64,000 bases of DNA from Pyrinomonadaceae bacterium (GCA_017983495.1 JAGOBH010000002.1:434001-498000); one strand, 5' to 3'; shown: positions 9,111-19,094, numbered from the stretch's first letter. Numbers and translations are program-made. The notes: generated by a model from the letters alone, not told the origin.

Positions 9111-11273
9111 CTATTTCTTGTTGACGGGAAATCCTCGTTTGATCATTAGGGCGTCGACGTTGGGGTCGCGGCCGCGGAAGTTGCGGTAGGCCTGGGCCGG
9201 GTCGATGGTGTTGCCGACTGAGAAGATGGTATCTTTCAGCCGCTTTGCGACCTTTTTGTCATACGGCCCGCCGGCTTCGGTAAACGCACCATACGCATCA
9301 GCGGTCAGTACGTCGGACCATAGATAGCTATAGTATCCCGCCGAATATCCGTCATTAGAGAACACATGGCCGAATTGCGGCGTGCGATGCCGCATGACGA
9401 GTTCGGACGGCATGCCGAGGGCGGCAAGCGTCTCTTTTTCAAAAGCGTCCGCATCGATCTTTTTGTCGCCGGCAAGATGAAGTTTCATGTCGACTAGTGC
9501 ACTTGCAAGGTACTCGGTCGTTGAAAAACCCTGATTGAATGTTCCGGCTTTCTTGATCTTGTCGACGAGAGCCTGCGGGATCGGTCTGCCGGTCTGATAA
9601 TGGACCGCAAAACGCTGGAGCACCTCAGGCGTGCCGAGCCAGTGCTCAAGCAGCTGAGAAGGGAACTCGACGTAATCCCGTGCGACATTGGTGCCGGCGA
9701 GTGTGGGATATGTGACATTGGACGAGAGGCCGTGAAGGGCGTGTCCAAATTCGTGCAACATGGTCGTCGCGTCGTCCCACGAGATCAGGATCGGCTCGCC
9801 GGGCTTGCCCTTGACGAAATTAGAGTTGTTCGAAACGATCGTGGTCGTATCGCCGTCGAGCCTGTCCTGGTTGCGATAGGCGTTCATCCAGGCTCCCGAA
9901 CGCTTGCCGTCGCGGGCGTACGGGTCGAAATACCACAGTCCGATGTGTTTGCCCGTGGATTTGCTCTTGACCTCATAGACGGTGACGTCCGGGTGGTACA
10001 CGGGAACGTTATTTATCGGCGTAAAGGTGAAATCAAACAATTCGCCTGCGACCCAGAACATGCCGTCTCGGATCTTGTCGAGTTGTAGATACGGCTTGAT
10101 CTGGTCCTCGTCCAGGTCGTATTTGGCCTTGCGTACCTTTTCGGAATAGAAGCGGTAGTCCCACGGTTCGATCTTGATCTTTGCACCTTCTTTGTCGGCA
10201 AGTGCCTGCATGTCGGCGACCTCTTCCTTTACACGGGCAACCGCGGCCGGCCAGACACCTTCCATCAGCTTCATCGCGTTCTCAGGATTTTTTGCCATCT
10301 GCGGCTCAAGACGCCAGTGGGCGTGGGTCGCATAACCGAGAAGTTTGGCGCGTTCGGCCCTGAGCTTGAGGATCTGGGGGATGATCGCGTTGTTGTCACG
10401 GGCGTCGCCGTTGTCACCGCGATTGACGAACATCTTCCATGCCTTTTCCCGCAGATCGCGTCGTTCTGAATAGGTCAGGAATGGGTCGATAGAAGATCTG
10501 GTGTTGCGGATGATCCACGCATTCGGGATCTTCTTTGCTGCAGCAGCGGCCGCTGCGGCGTCCTTGAGGTCGGCGGGCAGGCCTGCAAGGTCGGCTTCGC
10601 TGTTTAGCGTGAGGTAAAGCTGGCCCTCTTCTCCAAGTAAATTCTGGCTAAATTTGGTGAACAGACCGGCAAGTGCCTGATTGATCGCTCCCAAGCGGGC
10701 CTTCTGTTCCGGCCCAAGTTTCGCTCCGGCACGGATGAAATTGGTGTAATAGACCCATGCCAGGCGATAGCGTTCGCCGCGGGCCGCTTTATTTCTTTCC
10801 TCGGCATTATAGACTGCTTCGATCCGCTTAAACAGTTTCTCGTTTTGGGTGATCTTGTCCGAAATAGCGGCAAGTTTCGGGGCCATTTCACTTTGTACTT
10901 TCTCGATCTCCGGCGTGCTCAGATTACTCGACCATATGCCATAGATAGTGGAAACGCGGTCGAGCGTGTTTCCGCTTTTCTCCAGAGCGATAATTGTGTT
11001 TTCGAACGTCGGACTTGCCGGGTCGTTGGCAATTTTATCGATCTCTGCCAAATTTTCGGCCATCGCCGCCTCGAGTGCAGGCTTAAAATCGGACACTTTG
11101 ACCTTATCAAATGGCGGTACACCGCCGAACGGCCCGGCCCATTCGCTTAGAAGTGGGTTGTCGGCCGGCGTTTCCGCCTTTGCCTCGTTCAAATTGTTAT
11201 TTCCCATAAAGGTGAAGATCCCGATAGCCGTGGCCGCGATCGCCGCCACGATAATACGATTTTTATAAGACAT
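9111..11273 (-). CDS. dcp: Peptidyl-dipeptidase Dcp (M3 metallopeptidase), exported
   Basis: 720 residues from the ATG at 11273, chosen because AAGGGAGAA lies just upstream and because a signal peptide then begins at once (MSYKNR followed by about 20 hydrophobic residues). A longer frame to 11345 lacks these signs. M3 peptidases bind zinc through HExxH plus a downstream Glu; here H507-E-F-G-H511 and E536 are intact. The family removes C-terminal dipeptides or degrades oligopeptides; the signal peptide places this one in the periplasm, whereas many homologues are cytoplasmic. It is divergent from the oxidoreductase gene at 11466 and stands alone on its strand. Dcp versus oligopeptidase A is judged from overall resemblance. 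Confidence 0.92.
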   Translation of the reverse strand: MSYKNRIIVAAIAATAIGIFTFMGNNNLNEAKAETPADNPLLSEWAGPFGGVPPFDKVKVSDFKPALEAAMAENLAEIDKIANDPASPTFENTIIALEKSGNTLDRVSTIYGIWSSNLSTPEIEKVQSEMAPKLAAISDKITQNEKLFKRIEAVYNAEERNKAARGERYRLAWVYYTNFIRAGAKLGPEQKARLGAINQALAGLFTKFSQNLLGEEGQLYLTLNSEADLAGLPADLKDAAAAAAAAKKIPNAWIIRNTRSSIDPFLTYSERRDLREKAWKMFVNRGDNGDARDNNAIIPQILKLRAERAKLLGYATHAHWRLEPQMAKNPENAMKLMEGVWPAAVARVKEEVADMQALADKEGAKIKIEPWDYRFYSEKVRKAKYDLDEDQIKPYLQLDKIRDGMFWVAGELFDFTFTPINNVPVYHPDVTVYEVKSKSTGKHIGLWYFDPYARDGKRSGAWMNAYRNQDRLDGDTTTIVSNNSNFVKGKPGEPILISWDDATTMLHEFGHALHGLSSNVTYPTLAGTNVARDYVEFPSQLLEHWLGTPEVLQRFAVHYQTGRPIPQALVDKIKKAGTFNQGFSTTEYLASALVDMKLHLAGDKKIDADAFEKETLAALGMPSELVMRHRTPQFGHVFSNDGYSAGYYSYLWSDVLTADAYGAFTEAGGPYDKKVAKRLKDTIFSVGNTIDPAQAYRNFRGRDPNVDALMIKRGFPVNKK

Positions 11274-11465
11274 AGATAAATTCTCCCTTGCCGTTTTTCC
11301 AAGTCTATCGCTTAGCCAATCTGTTTCCAAACCGGCGGCGAGCATTGGTCGCTAACCTGCGGCTCGTGAGAATTTGATGCTATGTTTGACCCACTTTGTC
11401 GAAAAAAAATGTCGATTTGTGACATACGACCTAGTTTTGTTCTCAAAAAATTTTGATATTATATT

Positions 11466-13106
11466 ATGACCTTTCTTAAAACCGACCTTACAGCACACAC
11501 AGATCTTCACGAACACGGATCCGGTACGGGAGCGGTTCGCAGTAAGCGGCCGGCTTATGTCGACTTTCTACCGCCGTGCAATAACGCTTGCCCGGCGGGC
11601 GAGGACATCCAGGCATGGTTATCGCTTGCGCAAGCCGGACAGTATTTTGACGCATGGAAAAAGCTGACCGAGGACAACCCGATGGCGGCGATCCACGGCC
11701 GGGTCTGTTATCACCCCTGCGAAAGTTCTTGTAACCGCGGACACGTTGACACTTCAGTCAGCATTCATGCGATCGAGCGATTTCTCGGGGACATGGCAAT
11801 TAAGGAGGAGTGGAAATTCCCACTTGAAGCAAGATCGACCGGGAAACGCGTGCTGATCATCGGAGCAGGCCCGAGCGGTCTCTCGGCGGCCTACCACCTA
11901 AAGCGTCTGGGGCATTCTGTATCGATGTTCGAGGCAGGGCCGATGGCCGGCGGAATGATGAACTTCGGAATTCCGGCCTATCGTCTGCCGCGAAATGTGC
12001 TCAGAGCCGAGATCAAACGGATCGAGGACATGGGCGTGGAAATCAAACTGAATTACAAGGTCGATGATGTACTGGCAGAAAAAACGGCCGGGAACTTTGA
12101 CGCAGTCTTTATCGCGATCGGTGCTCACATTGGCAAAAAGACCGATATTCCCGCGAGAGATGCCGGAAAGATACTTGACGCTGTCAGTTTCCTGAAGGAT
12201 GTTGAGATGGGTCTGAATCCGCAGATCGGACGCCGAGTTGCTATTTATGGCGGCGGCAATACTGCGATGGACGCGGCGCGGACGGCAAAGCGTCTCGGAG
12301 CCGAAGAGGCGTTGATCATCTACCGACGTGACCGCGAACATATGCCGGCACACGATTTCGAAGCAGACGAGGCTCTTAGCGAAGGCATTAAGATCCACTG
12401 GCTGCGTAGTATCAAGAATCTAGATTCAACGTCGGTAACTGTCGAAAAGATGGACATCAAAGATGGCCGGCCGGTGCCGACCGGCGTTTTTGAAACGCTC
12501 GAGGCCGATTCGGTGATCCTGGCTCTTGGGCAGGCGACCGAGACCGATTTTCTTGAAGGAATTGAGGGCATACAGTTTGCGGAGGACGGAACTGTGGTCG
12601 TCGATAAGCAAATGATGACCGGACACGCCGGTATATTCGCCGGCGGCGACATGGTGCCGAGCGAGCGAACGGTGACGATCGCGACCGGTCATGGTAAGAA
12701 GGCAGCCCGAAACATCGACGCCTGGCTTAGCGGAGCCAACTATGAAAAGCAAGCTAGCAATCCCCTTGTTTCGGTCGAACAGCTTCACATCTGGTATCGA
12801 ACCAATGCGGACGCAAAACCGCAGGAGCACATCGAACCGCTGGTTGCGGCCAAAGGTTTTGACGAGATCGTCGCTGGATATTCCGAGGAAGAGGCCCGAT
12901 ACGAGGCACAACGCTGCTATTCGTGTGGTAACTGTTTCGAATGCGACGGTTGCTTTGGGGCCTGTCCGGAGAACGCAGTTATCAAGCTTGGCCCGGGCAA
13001 ACGATATAAATTTAATTACAAATTGTGCACCGGCTGCGGCGTTTGCTATGAACAATGCCCGTGTCACGCCATCGACATGATAGCCGAGCCGGAGGCCGGA
13101 AAATAA
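11466..13106 (+). CDS. GltD-like NAD(P)H/FAD oxidoreductase with 4Fe-4S ferredoxin domains
   Basis: 546 residues. An N-terminal Cys-rich iron-sulfur domain (about 38-90: CNNACPAGED, CYHPCESSC) resembles the one before the flavin domain in glutamate synthase small subunits. A Rossmann FAD site (IGAGPSG, about 130) and an NAD(P) site (GGGNTAMDAAR, about 261) follow. Two 4Fe-4S clusters sit at the C-terminus (CFECDGCFGACP, CTGCGVCYEQCP). The stop overlaps the nifJ start (TAATG), so the two are translationally coupled. The likely role is electron transfer between NAD(P)H and ferredoxin tied to pyruvate oxidation. It is not a plain GltD: no GltB is nearby and the ferredoxin tail is extra. No ribosome-binding site is visible; the start lies in a very AT-rich tract and has no good alternative. 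Confidence 0.85.
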   Translation: MTFLKTDLTAHTDLHEHGSGTGAVRSKRPAYVDFLPPCNNACPAGEDIQAWLSLAQAGQYFDAWKKLTEDNPMAAIHGRVCYHPCESSCNRGHVDTSVSIHAIERFLGDMAIKEEWKFPLEARSTGKRVLIIGAGPSGLSAAYHLKRLGHSVSMFEAGPMAGGMMNFGIPAYRLPRNVLRAEIKRIEDMGVEIKLNYKVDDVLAEKTAGNFDAVFIAIGAHIGKKTDIPARDAGKILDAVSFLKDVEMGLNPQIGRRVAIYGGGNTAMDAARTAKRLGAEEALIIYRRDREHMPAHDFEADEALSEGIKIHWLRSIKNLDSTSVTVEKMDIKDGRPVPTGVFETLEADSVILALGQATETDFLEGIEGIQFAEDGTVVVDKQMMTGHAGIFAGGDMVPSERTVTIATGHGKKAARNIDAWLSGANYEKQASNPLVSVEQLHIWYRTNADAKPQEHIEPLVAAKGFDEIVAGYSEEEARYEAQRCYSCGNCFECDGCFGACPENAVIKLGPGKRYKFNYKLCTGCGVCYEQCPCHAIDMIAEPEAGK

Positions 13107-16100
13107 TGAGATCAGATAAACAACAAGTAGTTACGCTCGATGGAAATGAGGCGGCGGTTTTTGTCGCCTATCGTGTAAACGAGGTCTGTGCGATCTACCC
13201 GATCACACCTTCGTCCGCTATGGCCGAATTTGCGGACGAATGGTCGGCAAAGGACATCAAGAACATCTGGGGCAACACGCCCGAGGTCATCGAGATGCAG
13301 AGCGAAGGCGGCGCGGCGGGAACGGTGCATGGTGCATTGCAGACCGGTTCGCTGACGACGACCTTTACGGCATCTCAAGGGCTGATGCTGATGCTGCCGA
13401 ACATGTACAAGATCGCCGGCGAATTGACGGCGGCCGTATTTCACGTCGCTGCGCGTTCACTGGCTGCACAGGGCCTGTCGATCTTTGGTGATCATCAGGA
13501 CGTGATGGCTGCCCGCACCACCGGATTTGCATTGCTCGCGGCCTCAAGCGTTCAGGAGGCCCACGATATGGCTCTGATCGCGCAGGCGACGACCCTGCGG
13601 GCACGCGTTCCGTTCATACACTTTTTCGACGGATTTAGAACCTCGCACGAGGTGAACAAGATCGACTTTCTGTCCGATGAGCAGATCCGGGCGATGATCG
13701 ATGACGATCTGGTGTTTGGCCATCGCCGCCGAGCACTGAACCCTGACAATCCGTTCATTCGCGGAACGGCCCAAAATCCGGATGTGTATTTTCAGGGCAG
13801 AGAAACCGTCAACCCGTATTACGATGCCGTACCGTCGATCCTGAAAGAGGAAATGCGTAAGTTTGCCGAGTTGACGGGCCGGGAGTATGCGCCGGTTACG
13901 TACTTCGGAGCCCCGGACGCTGAAAGGGTCATCGTTGTGATGGGGTCGGGCGTTGAGACCGCGGCCGAGACCGCTGCTTTTCTTGCGGAAAACGGCGAGA
14001 AGACCGGTGTTCTTCAGATCACGCTGTATCGGCCGTTTCCGGCAGAGGACTTTGTCTCGACATTGCCGGCGACAGTCAAGAGCATCGCGGTACTTGACCG
14101 CACAAAGGAACCCGGAGCTTCCGGAGAGCCGATGTATCAGGACGTGATGATCACACTGATGGAAGCGGTGTCTGGCGGCCGAATGGCGGCAATGCCGTTG
14201 ATCGTCGGGGGCCGCTACGGCCTTTCGTCCAAGGAATTCACACCGGCGATGGTCAAGGCCGTGTTCGACAATCTTGCTGCTGATTCGCCCAAAAATCACT
14301 TCACGGTCGGTATCATCGACGACGTTGGCAATACGAGCCTCGACGTCGACAGCAACTTTACACTGGATGAGTCGGACTGGACACAAGCCCTATTTTACGG
14401 CCTCGGGGCCGATGGCACGGTCGGTGCGAACAAGAACAGCATAAAGATCATCGGCGAGAACACCGAACTCTCTGCTCAGGGGTATTTCGTTTATGATTCG
14501 AAAAAGTCCGGAGCAAAGACCGTCTCGCACCTCAGATTCGGCAAAAAGCCGATCAAGGCTCCGTATCTCATCACCTCGGCAGATTTTATTGCGTGTCATC
14601 AGTTCAATTTTCTCGAAAGGGAAGAGATGCTGTCGCTCGCAAAACCCGGAGCAACGTTTCTGCTCAACAGTCCTTTTGGTCCGGATGATGTTTGGGACGA
14701 ATTGCCGCTGACAGTACAGCAGGCGATCATTGAAAAAGGGATCAAACTGCACGTGATCGACGCGGCGGACGTAGCCCAAAAGACCGGTATGGCCGGCCGC
14801 ATAAACACGATCATGCAAACGTGTTTCTTTGCACTTTCCGGGGTTCTGCCGCCGGATGAGGCGATAGCTCAGATCAAGAAAGCGATTGAGAAAACATATC
14901 TGAAGAAAGGCCGTTCGGTGGTAGAAAAAAACTATGTAGCGGTCGATCAAACACTTGAGAATCTGTTTTCGGTGTCGATCCCAGAGACTGCTACGGCTGC
15001 GGCCGCGGGGTATTCCGGAATATCATCTAAAGCTCCCGAATTTGTCCGCACGGTAACGCAAGCGATGATATCGGGACTTGGCGATTCGATCCCGGTCAGT
15101 GCTTTTCCGGCAGACGGGACCTATCCAAGCGGAACATCAAAATGGGAAAAGCGTAATGTTTCGAGCCGTGTAGCCGTTTGGGAGCCGGAGCTTTGCATCC
15201 AATGCGGTAATTGCAGTTTTGTATGCCCGCACAGTGTCATTCGATCCAAATTCTTCCACAAGGATCAACTGGAAAATGCGCCCGACGGGTTTAAGTCCGC
15301 ACCGATCAATGCGAGAGGATTCCCGGAAACTAAATATTCGCTTCAGGTCTATCTTGAGGACTGTACGGGGTGTAATCTCTGCTATGAAGTGTGTCCGGTA
15401 GATGACCGCGGTAACGGCGACCGTCGTGCTATAAATCTCGACGACAAGCCTGCGGCGTTAGATCCGGAACGCGACAAGATCGAATTCTTTGAGGGGCTTC
15501 CGCAAAACGAAAAGCCCGAGGTCGATTTTTCAACGGTCCATGGCGTCCAGTTTCTCGAACCTCTTTTTGAGTTCTCGGGGGCATGTGCCGGATGTGGGGA
15601 AACTCCGTACATCAAGGTGTTGACGCAGCTATATGGTGACCGACTGCTGGTGGCGAACGCTACGGGATGTTCGTCGATCTACGGCGGCAATCTGCCGACA
15701 ACACCTTGGACGTGCAATTCGGCCGGGCAGGGGCCGGCGTGGTCGAATTCACTTTTTGAGGATAATGCCGAGTTTGGTCTTGGTATGCGACTTACTACGG
15801 ACAAGCAGCTTGAAACAGCCCATCAGCTACTCGACCGCATGCGGCCGCAGCTTGGAGACGCACTTGTCGACGAACTGGTCAACGCTCCGCAGCATCTGGA
15901 GAGTCAGATAAAGGAACAACGCAGGCGCGTGGTTGAACTAAAATCGAAGCTCGAACAGATCGACAGTTCCGATGCCCGGCATTTGTCATCGGTCGTTGAT
16001 CAGCTTGTTCACCGCAGCGTCTGGCTGATCGGTGGTGATGGATGGGCTTACGATATCGGTGCCGGTGGTCTGGATCATGCTCTCGCGAGCGGTCGAAATG

Positions 16101-16681
16101 TAAACGTTTTGGTGCTCGACACCGAGGTATATTCGAATACCGGCGGCCAGATGTCGAAAGCAACTCCGACGGCCGCGTCTGCGAAATTCGCAGCTGCCGG
16201 AAAGCGCGTGGGCAAGAAGGACCTCGCTCTGCAGGCCATCTCGTACGGAAATATCTACGTGGCGCAGGTCGCAATGGGGGCAAATCCGCAGCAGACATTG
16301 CTTGCACTCCGCGAAGCCGAGGCATACGACGGCCCTTCGCTGGTCCTCGCATACAGCCACTGCATCGCCCATGGCATCGACATGGAAAAGGGGCTCAATC
16401 AACAGAAACTCGCGGTCGCCAGCGGTTATTGGCCGCTGATCCGTTATAACCCGGTATTGAGGAAAAAGGGACAGAATCCGTTCGTGCTTGATTCGCCAAA
16501 GCCAGTGATCTCGCTTAGGGATTATGCCTACAACGAACTCAGATATAAGGTTTTGACCCAGACTGCGCCGCAGGAGGCAGAACGGTTAATGGTACTAGCA
16601 CAGGAGATAGTTGATCTGCGCTGGAAGACCTACGAAGAAATGGCCGGGTTTGGAGCGAGTTCGTTCCAGCCGGTTTATTAA
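13106..16681 (+). CDS. nifJ: Pyruvate:ferredoxin (flavodoxin) oxidoreductase NifJ
   Basis: 1191 residues from the ATG overlapping the previous stop; GGAGG lies 11 bases upstream in the preceding coding end. This single-chain enzyme cleaves pyruvate with CoA to acetyl-CoA, CO2 and reduced ferredoxin. Visible features are the N-terminal pyruvate-binding domain (YPITPSS near residue 30), domain II, a gamma-type domain, two 4Fe-4S motifs (CIQCGNCSFVCP and CTGCNLCYEVCP), CAGCGE for the proximal cluster, and the thiamine-diphosphate site (GGDGWAYDIG, with SNTGGQMSK). Length is normal for the family. The coupled upstream oxidoreductase and downstream dehydrogenase-like protein suggest one redox unit. 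Confidence 0.96.
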   Translation: MRSDKQQVVTLDGNEAAVFVAYRVNEVCAIYPITPSSAMAEFADEWSAKDIKNIWGNTPEVIEMQSEGGAAGTVHGALQTGSLTTTFTASQGLMLMLPNMYKIAGELTAAVFHVAARSLAAQGLSIFGDHQDVMAARTTGFALLAASSVQEAHDMALIAQATTLRARVPFIHFFDGFRTSHEVNKIDFLSDEQIRAMIDDDLVFGHRRRALNPDNPFIRGTAQNPDVYFQGRETVNPYYDAVPSILKEEMRKFAELTGREYAPVTYFGAPDAERVIVVMGSGVETAAETAAFLAENGEKTGVLQITLYRPFPAEDFVSTLPATVKSIAVLDRTKEPGASGEPMYQDVMITLMEAVSGGRMAAMPLIVGGRYGLSSKEFTPAMVKAVFDNLAADSPKNHFTVGIIDDVGNTSLDVDSNFTLDESDWTQALFYGLGADGTVGANKNSIKIIGENTELSAQGYFVYDSKKSGAKTVSHLRFGKKPIKAPYLITSADFIACHQFNFLEREEMLSLAKPGATFLLNSPFGPDDVWDELPLTVQQAIIEKGIKLHVIDAADVAQKTGMAGRINTIMQTCFFALSGVLPPDEAIAQIKKAIEKTYLKKGRSVVEKNYVAVDQTLENLFSVSIPETATAAAAGYSGISSKAPEFVRTVTQAMISGLGDSIPVSAFPADGTYPSGTSKWEKRNVSSRVAVWEPELCIQCGNCSFVCPHSVIRSKFFHKDQLENAPDGFKSAPINARGFPETKYSLQVYLEDCTGCNLCYEVCPVDDRGNGDRRAINLDDKPAALDPERDKIEFFEGLPQNEKPEVDFSTVHGVQFLEPLFEFSGACAGCGETPYIKVLTQLYGDRLLVANATGCSSIYGGNLPTTPWTCNSAGQGPAWSNSLFEDNAEFGLGMRLTTDKQLETAHQLLDRMRPQLGDALVDELVNAPQHLESQIKEQRRRVVELKSKLEQIDSSDARHLSSVVDQLVHRSVWLIGGDGWAYDIGAGGLDHALASGRNVNVLVLDTEVYSNTGGQMSKATPTAASAKFAAAGKRVGKKDLALQAISYGNIYVAQVAMGANPQQTLLALREAEAYDGPSLVLAYSHCIAHGIDMEKGLNQQKLAVASGYWPLIRYNPVLRKKGQNPFVLDSPKPVISLRDYAYNELRYKVLTQTAPQEAERLMVLAQEIVDLRWKTYEEMAGFGASSFQPVY

Positions 16682-16711
16682 GATCGACAAGAAGAAGAGG
16701 GTGGACAAATT

Positions 16712-17728
16712 ATGCCTGATCTAAGCACAACTTACATGGGTCTGAAACTGAGGTCACCGCTTGTCGTGTCGGCCAACCCATTGTCACAAAAAATAGACAA
16801 TATTGCGGCGATGGAGGACGCCGGTGCAGGAGCCGTCGTTTTGTTTTCGCTGTTCGAAGAGCAGATACGCCGTGAGGCCGCAAAGGTTGACAAAGTCGTC
16901 CAGTCGACCACAAATGCTTTTGCCGAGGCGGCCGACTTCTTTCCGGACCTTGATGAATATGCTGTCGGAACAGGACAATATCTCGATATCATACGCGGGG
17001 CGAAAGACAGGGTCGATATTCCGATCATCGCCAGTCTGAACGGAACGACGCCCGAGGGATGGATCGAATATGCCCGCGAGATCGAACAGGCCGGTGCGGA
17101 TGGCCTCGAGATAAACGTGTATTTCATCCCGGCAGATATTTTGTTGACCTCTGAGGATGTTGAAAGACGCTATGTTGAGATAGTCGCTCTTGTTAGAGAC
17201 ACCATCAACATTCCGATCGCGGTAAAGCTGAATCCATATTTCTCGTCGATCGGAAACATGTCGCAGCGATTGTCCGACGCGGGCGCCGATGCATTGGTTT
17301 TCTTTAACCGATTCTACCAGCCCGATTTTGATATCGAGGAACTCAAAGTACTGCCAAATCTCGACCTAAGCATTCCGGCCGAGATCCGCTTGCCGCTACT
17401 GTGGATCGCAAACCTTTACGGCAAGGTCCCCGTTTCGTTTGCGGCGACGACCGGCGTTCACGGGGCCCGCGAACTGATCAAATACATACTCGCCGGTGCC
17501 GATATTGGCATGGTGGCCTCAGTTTTGCTTAAAAACGGAATTCCACATCTGCGTACGATCCTGAATGAGCTGGATCTGTATATGCGCGATATGCCTTTCG
17601 AGTCGGTCGAAGCGTTCAGAGGTTCAATGAGCTTGCAATATGTTTCTGATCCAACGGGTTATGAGCGAAGTAATTACATTCAGATCTTAGGCAATAATCG
17701 ATGGTCCAGGGAAGGACGCTATCGATAA
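16712..17728 (+). CDS. Dihydroorotate dehydrogenase-like flavoprotein
   Basis: 338 residues; AGAGGG sits about 10 bases before the ATG. It is a TIM-barrel flavoprotein of the dihydroorotate/dihydropyrimidine dehydrogenase type: MGLKLRSPLVVSANP at the start, VKLNPYFSS in mid-protein and a C-terminal phosphate-binding region (GADIGMVAS). The gene follows nifJ by 30 bases. A dihydroorotate-dehydrogenase-like gene next to nifJ is a pairing I recall from other bacteria, so it is more likely an accessory redox enzyme than the pyrimidine-pathway PyrD. Its substrate is unknown. Confidence 0.82.
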   Translation: MPDLSTTYMGLKLRSPLVVSANPLSQKIDNIAAMEDAGAGAVVLFSLFEEQIRREAAKVDKVVQSTTNAFAEAADFFPDLDEYAVGTGQYLDIIRGAKDRVDIPIIASLNGTTPEGWIEYAREIEQAGADGLEINVYFIPADILLTSEDVERRYVEIVALVRDTINIPIAVKLNPYFSSIGNMSQRLSDAGADALVFFNRFYQPDFDIEELKVLPNLDLSIPAEIRLPLLWIANLYGKVPVSFAATTGVHGARELIKYILAGADIGMVASVLLKNGIPHLRTILNELDLYMRDMPFESVEAFRGSMSLQYVSDPTGYERSNYIQILGNNRWSREGRYR

Positions 17729-17751
17729 CTTAGGCCGATATACATGAAAAA

Positions 17752-17781
17752 GCGGTCTCGAAATTTCGAGACCGCTTTTTT
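17752..17781 (+). terminator. Terminator of the nifJ unit
   Basis: The palindrome GCGGTCTCGA / TCGAGACCGC with a short loop is followed by six T. A-rich bases precede the stem, so it may work in both directions. Confidence 0.92.
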
Positions 17782-17792
17782 CTTTGAGAATG

Positions 17793-17869
17793 TGGTACAC
17801 CCGGCATGATTCGAACATGCGACCCCTTGATTCGTAGTCAAGTACTCTATCCAGCTGAGCTACGGGTGC
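17793..17869 (-). tRNA. tRNA-Arg (anticodon ACG)
   Basis: The minus strand folds as a 77-nt cloverleaf with encoded CCA. The anticodon stem CTTGA/TCAAG holds loop CTACGAA, giving anticodon ACG (arginine, read as inosine after TadA editing). The T arm GCATG/CATGC has loop TTCGAAT. The acceptor stem GCACCCG/CGGGTGT is complete but its first pair is G-U. Confidence 0.96.
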
Positions 17870-17920
17870 ACAAAAGGCAAGTAGATAGACTACAAAGCAT
17901 TAGCCAAGGTGTCAAGTAAG

Positions 17921-18910
17921 CTATTTTGCAAAATATCCAGTTCGGGTACGGGAGATCAGTTCCGGGTTAGTTGTTTCTATCTTGATCGCTCGCCAGTTGC
18001 CATCGCGGCGTTCGTTCGCGGGTTGATATTCGATCGTGTACAACGTGCGTAGGTCCGCTGCTACCTTAGCGTATAACGTTCCCATTTCCTCTAAACGATT
18101 GATATTGTTAACGATACCGCCGGTTCGGTCAGCTACGATCTGCAGGCGGGCACGTGCGGCCTTGTACATCGCGACCTGACGCGGCGTAGGGTCGGCAAGC
18201 TTGGCCGGGTCGCCGGTCGGCAATGCCAACGGATAAATAGTCACACCTTGTCGATCAGCCCGGCCGAGAACACGAACCAATATGTCGCTCGCCTCAGGCT
18301 TGATCGCCGTCGGAATGGCATCGTCCGTTAGATTTGCAAGAAACTCACGATCCTTGTCGCGGATTGCGGTGTCTACACCGTCCGAAAGCACGATGATCGC
18401 CTTGCGGCGGCTTTTTTCACCGGCCAACTTTTCCAAAGCAAAGTCGATGGCTTTGTACAGTTGAGTCTTGCCTCGGCCATTTGAAAGATCGATCGACGTA
18501 CCGATAGTTTTTCGATCGTTGGTAAAGTCATTTCTAAGATTCACCTTGTCGTAAAACTCGATGACGGCTACTCGGTCCTCTGGAGTAAGAGCGTCGATAA
18601 ATCGAAACGCCGACTGCTTCATCACCTGGCGAAAACCAAGCGTCGAACCGCTCATGTCAAGGATCATCACGACGCTAAATGGGGCGGTCGACGGTTCAAA
18701 ACTCGTGATCTGCTGTTTGATGCCGTCCTCGTAGATCGTAAAATTTGACCGGTCAAGCGATGTGATCGGTCGCCCACGCGTATCAACGACACCGACATTC
18801 AGCCGGACGATCGACGAATCCACACGTATCGGATCATCGTCCTGTGCGACGGCGTCGATCCAGGCCAGTAAAATGATCGGTAATAAAATTGCTGCCCGTA
18901 AAAAACGCAT
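17921..18910 (-). CDS. VWFA-domain protein of the acidobacterial type, secreted
   Basis: 329 residues. A signal peptide (about 1-22, ending AVAQ) is followed by a short N-terminal beta domain (RLNVGVVDTRGRPI, IYEDGIKQQI) and a von Willebrand A domain with an intact metal-binding MIDAS start, D85-M-S87-G-S89. This layout matches the VWFA-related family that is expanded in Acidobacteria, a useful lineage hint. Function is unknown; VWA domains generally bind proteins through a metal ion. It is transcribed alone, divergent from the zinc-ribbon/kinase operon, and follows no operon partner. Confidence 0.85.
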   Translation of the reverse strand: MRFLRAAILLPIILLAWIDAVAQDDDPIRVDSSIVRLNVGVVDTRGRPITSLDRSNFTIYEDGIKQQITSFEPSTAPFSVVMILDMSGSTLGFRQVMKQSAFRFIDALTPEDRVAVIEFYDKVNLRNDFTNDRKTIGTSIDLSNGRGKTQLYKAIDFALEKLAGEKSRRKAIIVLSDGVDTAIRDKDREFLANLTDDAIPTAIKPEASDILVRVLGRADRQGVTIYPLALPTGDPAKLADPTPRQVAMYKAARARLQIVADRTGGIVNNINRLEEMGTLYAKVAADLRTLYTIEYQPANERRDGNWRAIKIETTNPELISRTRTGYFAK

Positions 18911-19094
18911 AACGAAATCTTAACAATCAGACGCGATTTCCGGAAGTCTGGTTGCATGCTGCGTAGTTGACGGTAAGGTCTTAACAGAATTGCATTTTTG
19001 GTTTATAATCGTTGAGAAATCGAAAGGTCTGAACCGGGTTAGGCTCTGGAATGCAAAATTTCAACCCGGGCCACGTCTCTCCAAGGTGATTCGA

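Noticed and set aside
11274-11345. N-terminal extension of Dcp by 24 residues
   Set aside because: The ATG at 11273 has a good ribosome site and begins a signal peptide directly; the extension would bury it.
12426-13067. 213-codon minus-strand frame inside the GltD-like gene
   Set aside because: Antisense to conserved iron-sulfur and Rossmann motifs, and without a plausible product.
13544-14386. 280-codon minus-strand frame inside nifJ
   Set aside because: It lies wholly within a strongly conserved NifJ region, has no recognisable domain, and arises from codon bias on the other strand.
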